A DNA stretch of 64,000 nt from Aquila chrysaetos chrysaetos (taxonomy: Eukaryota > Chordata > Aves > Accipitriformes > Accipitridae): positions 14,092,001 through 14,156,000 of the forward strand of contig NC_044020.1 in assembly GCF_900496995.4 (NCBI RefSeq). The letters are read 5' to 3'. The notes beneath the pieces are model-generated. The model was not told the DNA's origin and made no database searches. It was given only the letters and a program-made list of their open reading frames with translations. Every line of letters starts with the position of its first letter. The stretch's first letter is position 1. Position numbers and translations under genes: made by a program. This document shows, piece after piece, positions 59,351-64,000 of this stretch.

Positions 59351-62028
59351 GCTTAAAACCACTTGCATCCCTGCCACATAAATTTAACTTTGCATTTTGT
59401 ATAGTTTTATGGGTTTAACATAGTTCTACTTAAACTAATTCTTATTTAATACAGCCCTACAGGTTTAACATAGTTTTGCTTAAAGCAATGCTTACTTTGT
59501 ATTTAACACAGGCTTCCCGTCGCGCTCGCTCTTCTTCCCAACATGCCGAGTCACGGTACCACTTTCCGCCTTTGTTTTGCTACACAGCGCACGCGAAGGG
59601 TGTTTAATCAGGAAGGGGCTGGTCACGGAGTGCTTTTTAAAGTTCCTGGGATTCTGCAAAATGAAGACCAGTTCTGATTCAGGTTTGAGTCATGTGTTGG
59701 CCAGCCCACTGGCGGCTTCGTGCTGGGAATTATGTAGGGGGAAAAAAGTGACACCAAAGTATCTGGCAACTTTTGTAAATTCCAAGGAGTTCTAAGAGAA
59801 GTTTCTGTTTTTTCAAACTGTTCAATTTTGTCTTGGGAAGTCAGCACTGCTAGCGCCAAGTAGGCAAAACGCATACACTCTCGTCCTTCTGCCCAAAGTG
59901 TATATATTTCTTTTGAGAAATCTGCATTTTGTTTTTTGTTCCTGGTATCTGAGTAATAGAGTTTATTTTATATATTTGTATAGAAAATTTTAACAATAAA
60001 AAGGAGATGCGATCTTATCTTTTGCTTCCAGGAAACCACGTGATTCCTGTGTCTGAGACATTCAGAAAAGCACCACATTTTGGAAATACTCGTTTATCCA
60101 CTCCCTTGCTGTCCGCAGGCATTTACACTGTTGCAAAGATGCCAAGGGAAAAATGGTACTTTTTCCAGAGCTTGGCTTGGACAGGTTTTTTTTTTTTTTT
60201 TCTTTCCTTATTTTGAGTGCTGTATAAGAGGGTGCAGCCTAAGGAAGGAGGCAATGCTTCATCCCTTCTCTCAAATAGTATCTATAAAATGAAGCAGAAG
60301 GCCCCCTACCTCCCTCCCTCTGGCTCTCTGGGAGGATGATGCCAGCTGTGATGCAGTTGAGCAGCCACATGCCAGCACTGTTGCTTTCACCCATGACCAC
60401 CTGTAGGATCCTTTTCTCTGGTAAGAGTTCTGTTGCTGATGATGCTTAGGATTTAATGGAGGAAGATGCACTCAGGCCCTGCTTGAATTCTTAAAGGGAA
60501 TCTCCTCCAAGAATGCTTTTCCTGGAGAGATGTGTGGCCAGGTAGCATCCTTACAGGATTAGGTTTGCATTCTCCTATATGCAGGACTTAAAAATGCAAT
60601 TGCTAATGTAGGCAGCTCTCACAGCACTGCAGGTGAGGACTTTTCAAAAACTGTTTAACATGAGGGAAGCCAGAATGCCGGGTTTTTCACCTGTTCTTTG
60701 CTCTTAGTGTTAGGCATGACTTCCCCCTAGTTAACTGTCAGTTTCCTGACAATTTACATTCATTGTCTTTATCCAGGCCAAGTTATATCTTCTGCTGCCA
60801 AGAAAAGGCCCTGCATGTTACTTAATGAACCCATTATACATCCTTTTTCCTGTGCTTCTCCTGAGAGCTGAGGGCACGTTCACACTCCCACTTTGCTAAC
60901 TGCTGCGCTATTCATTACCTCAGCACTGAACCCAAAGGGCTGGGGAGGGGTCGCGGTTGTGTGCCGAGGGGAACAGCGTAGGGTGGGTGAAGCAGCTTCG
61001 CGGGCATGAAACACCACGTGTGGAAAGAAAGGGTCGGAGGCTCCTGAAGGCTGCTCTCATTATGAATGGAAACCGAAAGCAGCAGCTGCCACCACGCTGG
61101 GTTCCTGAGGCGGGATTTCTTTGTTAGAGGGCCTTTTTCTGGTGTTATTTCTTACACGCACATGGCTAATCTGTGTAGGAAGTGTGACCCTGCTCATCTC
61201 GGAGGGCCCTCTGTCCAGAGCCGGCGTAGGTCTCTGCCAGAGCAAGCAACACAGGAAGGTCTCTCTAGGGCGCTGGTAACAAGCGTAGTTTACAAAATAG
61301 CAGAACCTCTGGGTCCCCAATTGACATCGGGGGCTAACGAGCTTGCAGTGTAATTAAAAAGCCATGATGAAGTGTTGCAAGGCTGGTCTCTTAAGCTATG
61401 GATGGGAGCCAACCTCCTGTGTCCTGGAGTCCAGTGGTCACTTGCCACATATTCATTTCTCTTCTCACATCAAGGGAGAAATCCTTGCGGACTGGCCTTT
61501 TGACACCAGAGAGATCCCGGCCAGGTGACCGCAGCTTTCTCCCACTAGCATTTGAAAGCAAGAGACCAAAAGGACAAGAATTGTAGAGCTTGAAACGTCC
61601 CCAGAGAACTGCTGACCTACTGAGCTGCACAAACGAAGGAGTGAGCTGTGTCCCTCCTGCCACCTACAGCACAGCCTGCCTTCCCCAGCCTCCAGGCCAG
61701 AAATCGAGGCCCATCATCCCCCCTGCTGTCATAACAGGTCTGCTTTAATCCAACCACCTTACAAACACCAGGGTTTATCCTTTGTTTTGAAAATGGTTGG
61801 GTGGGCAGGAAAATTAGACTCATTGTTTGGGATTTCCCCAGCTGGGATTTCCCACAACATCCTGTGTGTTTTCTGCCTGTTGAAAAAACAGGCACAAAGT
61901 CTTGTGACTTCTCTCAGTCTACTTAATGACAGCAGTGCTGCTGATGTCACTCCTCCAGACTTCAAGCTCCTGATGTTTACTGGACCCAGCACCCAACACT
62001 TAGGCTGAACATGCGCCCTTTTCAAACA
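59351..62028. other. Intergenic region upstream of BID
   Basis: No gene was recognised. It holds an imperfect 50-bp tandem duplication (59411-59510) and a T-run at 60185-60200; the rest is ordinary non-coding sequence. In human the next gene on this side is MICAL3, which would be further right if synteny holds. Confidence 0.7.
59411..59510. repeat. Imperfect 50-bp tandem duplication
   Basis: Units 59411-59460 and 59461-59510 both begin 'ggtttaacatagtt' and share 'cttaaa...tta' and 'ttaa.acag' features with substitutions. They sit just outside the BID CpG island. Confidence 0.7.
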
Positions 62029-62786
62029 GAAGATCATAGAATCACAGAATGGTTTGGGTTGGAAGGGACTTTAAAGACCATCTAGTTCCAACCCCCCTGC
62101 CATGGGCAAGGGCACCTTCCACTAGACCATGTTGCTCAAAGCCCCATCCAACCTGGCCTTGAGCACTTCCAGGGATGGGGCACCCACAACTTCTCTGGGC
62201 AACCTGTTCCAGTGCCTCACCACCCCCACAGTGAAGAACTTCTTCCTTATATCTAATCGAAACCTACTCTCTTTCAGTTTAAAACATTACCCCTCATCCT
62301 ATCACTACACTCCCTGTTAAAGAGTCCCTCCCCATCTCTCCTGTAGGCCCCCTTTAAGTACTGAAAGGCCACTATAAGGTCTCTCCAGAGCCTTCTCTTC
62401 TCCAGAGCCTTCTCTTCTCCAGGCTGAACAACCTCAACTCTCTTAGTCTGTCCTCACAGGGGAAGTGCTCCAGGGATGATCAAGGGATCATCTTGGTGTC
62501 CCTCCTCTGGACCCGCTCGAGCAGGTCCGTGTCCTTCTTATATTGGGGGCCCCAGAGCTGAACGCAACACTCCAGGTAGGATCTCATGAGAGCGGAGCAG
62601 AGGGGGAGAATCACCTCCCATGATGTGCTGGTCACACTTCTTTTGATGCAGCCCAGGATGAGATTGGCCTTCTGGGCTGCGAGCGCACATTGCCGGCTCA
62701 TATTCAGTTTTTCATCCCCTTCTCCAGAGGGCTGCTCTCAATCTACTCATTGCCCAGCCTGTATTTGTGCTTGGGATTGCCCTGAC

Positions 62787-63316
62787 TGTTACGGATGCAT
62801 GCATAACCAAATCCAACAGGTGTTAAACTCAGATTTAGTCTTCAGTAAAAAGTTAGTTAGAAGTCCGGTAACATTTTATAAACCACAGGCTCAATGATGT
62901 AAAGAGAATTAATACTACACAGCCGACTCAAGAATCCCCAAGATTTAAAGTGATGGCTCCAAAACGTGCGTGTCGCTCACCTAAAAGCTGAGGGCTCTCT
63001 CCCTCGAGGAGTTGCCTCGGCCGAGGGGGAGTCCCCGACAGCAGACCCGCTGCTCCGGGGAGGACTGATTCCAGCGTGTCCTCCGGCGGGACCCCCTTTA
63101 TACCCCGTCAAATCTGACCTGTGGTCATTTAATTCTATTGGCCAGGAGGGTCACCTCCGTGTACCTGGCATGTCTCGATTGGCCAGTTCAAATTTCAACC
63201 TGCGGCCTCCAGGGTTTAGGGTTTTTTTTCCTTCCCCTTCTCCCTGCCTGGAGAAGTTTCGTTTCCTGCTGGCGGGAGGGGGGGGGGGGGGGGGGGGGGG
63301 GGAGTGTACTGCCACA
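62787..63316 (-). mobile_element. Solo LTR inserted into the CR1
   Basis: A 530-bp insertion bounded on the reverse strand by TGTGGCAGTACACTCC and CCGTAACA (TGT...ACA ends). It is flanked by a 5-bp target duplication, GTCGG on one side and GTCAG on the other; the difference is a G-to-A change at a CpG. The flanking CR1 sequence rejoins perfectly across it. A TATAAAG box is on the reverse strand near 63096-63102. A run of 25 G (63278-63302) lies near the 5' end. No viral genes are present. Family not identified. Confidence 0.85.
63278..63302 (+). repeat. Poly(G) run of 25
   Basis: An uninterrupted G25 on the + strand near one end of the solo LTR, grown from the C-rich start typical of such LTRs. 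Its length is likely unstable and error-prone in sequencing. Confidence 0.95.
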
Positions 63317-64000
63317 CCGACCCGTCTGCAGGACCTTGCACTTGGCCTTGTTGAACTTCACGAGGTTCACACGGGCCCACCTCTCCAGCCTGTCAAGGTC
63401 CCTCTGGACGGCATCCCTTCCCTCCAGCTTGTCGACCGCACCACACGGCTTGGTGTCGTCGGCAAACTTGCTGAGGGTGCACTCAACCCCGCTGTCCACG
63501 TTGCCGACAAAGATGTTAAACAGCACCGGTCCCAGTACTGACCCCTGAGGAACGCCACTCATCACTGGTCTCCACTTGGACATCGAGCCATTGACTGCAA
63601 CTCTTCGAGCGCGTCCATCCAGCCAATTCTTTATCCACTAAGTGCTCCATCCATCAAATCCATGTCTCTCCAACTTAGAGACAAGGATGTCATGCGGGAC
63701 AGTGTCAAATGCTTTGCACAGTTCCAGGTAGATGATGTCAGTTGCTCTTCCCTCATCCATCAATGCTGTAACCCTGTTGCAGAAGGCCACCAAATCTGTC
63801 AGGCACAATTTGCACTTAGTGAAGCCATGTTGGCTGTCATCAATCACCTCCTTATTTTCCATGTGCCCTAGCACAGTTTCCAGGAGGATCTGCTCCACGA
63901 TCTTGGCGGGCACAGAGGTGAGACTGACTGACCTGTAGTTCCCCGGGTCTTCCTTTTTTCCCCTTGTTAAAAATGGGGGTTATGTTTCCCCTTTTCTAGT
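63317..64000 (-). pseudogene. CR1 ORF2 reverse transcriptase fragment, broken
   Basis: The reverse-strand frame from 63913 down to 63317 is in one phase but has an in-frame TAG at 63638-63640, within [15 protein letters not shown]. The remaining motifs ([23 protein letters not shown]) are intact in sequence. The 3' end of the frame is cut by the LTR, after which it runs into LTR-derived Pro codons. Not functional. Confidence 0.9.

Larger units (their letters stand above)
62029..64000 (-). mobile_element. CR1 LINE with reverse-transcriptase remnant, interrupted by a solo LTR
   Basis: On the + strand it begins 'atcatagaatcacagaatgg' then 'tttgggttggaagggac', the reverse complement of a CR1 3' end, and continues as a long 3' UTR and the end of ORF2 up to the window edge. 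The LTR at 62787-63316 splits it. Reverse-strand translation right of the LTR gives [38 protein letters not shown] and the catalytic FADD motif of a non-LTR reverse transcriptase. A perfect 17-bp tandem repeat occurs at 62384-62417. The element continues beyond 64000. Confidence 0.95.

Noticed and set aside
63188..63541. Forward-strand frames of 136-191 codons over the CR1/LTR
   Set aside because: They are the antisense of the CR1 reverse-transcriptase frame and cross the LTR border and the G25 run.
1..64000. tRNA, rRNA, CRISPR, operon or prokaryote-type defence systems
   Set aside because: Nothing resembling these was seen. The window is vertebrate nuclear DNA, and I found no support for a novel multi-gene system.

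Overview
This window looks like nuclear DNA from a bird, probably a neoavian (non-galliform) species. The spliced genes use canonical GT/AG introns. The interspersed repeats are avian CR1 LINE 3' ends, and there are two solo LTRs. One of these carries the TGTCCTGGTTTC start and TATATAA box I associate with an endogenous-retrovirus LTR family common in neoavian genomes. The species cannot be named from sequence alone.

Two BCL2-family genes lie tail to tail. BCL2L13 (Bcl-rambo, a mitochondrial outer-membrane mitophagy receptor and apoptosis regulator) runs on the + strand. Its first coding exon or exons lie left of base 1. Five coding exons are here (5343-5453, 6420-6576, 9898-9967, 15552-15695, 28492-29304), giving 430 residues up to a TAA stop. 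A 3' UTR follows that may end near 29.5 kb or near 35.4-35.5 kb. BID (BH3-only activator cleaved by caspase-8) runs on the - strand. A non-coding first exon sits in a CpG island near 58.7-58.8 kb. Coding parts are 43718-43726, 41513-41714, 40062-40207, 38252-38455 and 36805-36816, and a 3' UTR of about 1 kb ends near 35.79 kb. The joined reading frame is 190 codons plus stop. The same order and orientation (BCL2L13 forward, BID reverse) is known at human 22q11.

Layout: 1-28.5 kb is BCL2L13 introns and small exons with CR1 relics (7.6 and 7.9 kb), an ancient CR1-like fragment (15.84 kb) and an antisense solo LTR (16.6-17.2 kb). 28.5-29.3 kb is the large last BCL2L13 exon. 29.3-35.6 kb is 3' UTR or intergenic sequence. 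35.8-58.8 kb is BID, with a CR1 in intron 3 and a MIR-like relic in intron 1. 58.0-59.3 kb is the CpG island. 59.3-62.0 kb is intergenic with no gene seen. 62.0-64.0 kb is a reverse-oriented CR1 with a reverse-transcriptase reading frame, interrupted by a second solo LTR.

I found no operon, CRISPR array, prokaryote-type system or new gene family. The most notable local feature is a perfect 30-bp tandem duplication that doubles the splice donor of BID coding exon 5. Both donors are intact and in frame, so two BID C-termini differing by ten residues are predicted. BID also keeps the caspase-8 site but appears to have lost the granzyme B site. All gene calls rest on reading the translation against remembered family features; no alignment was run.
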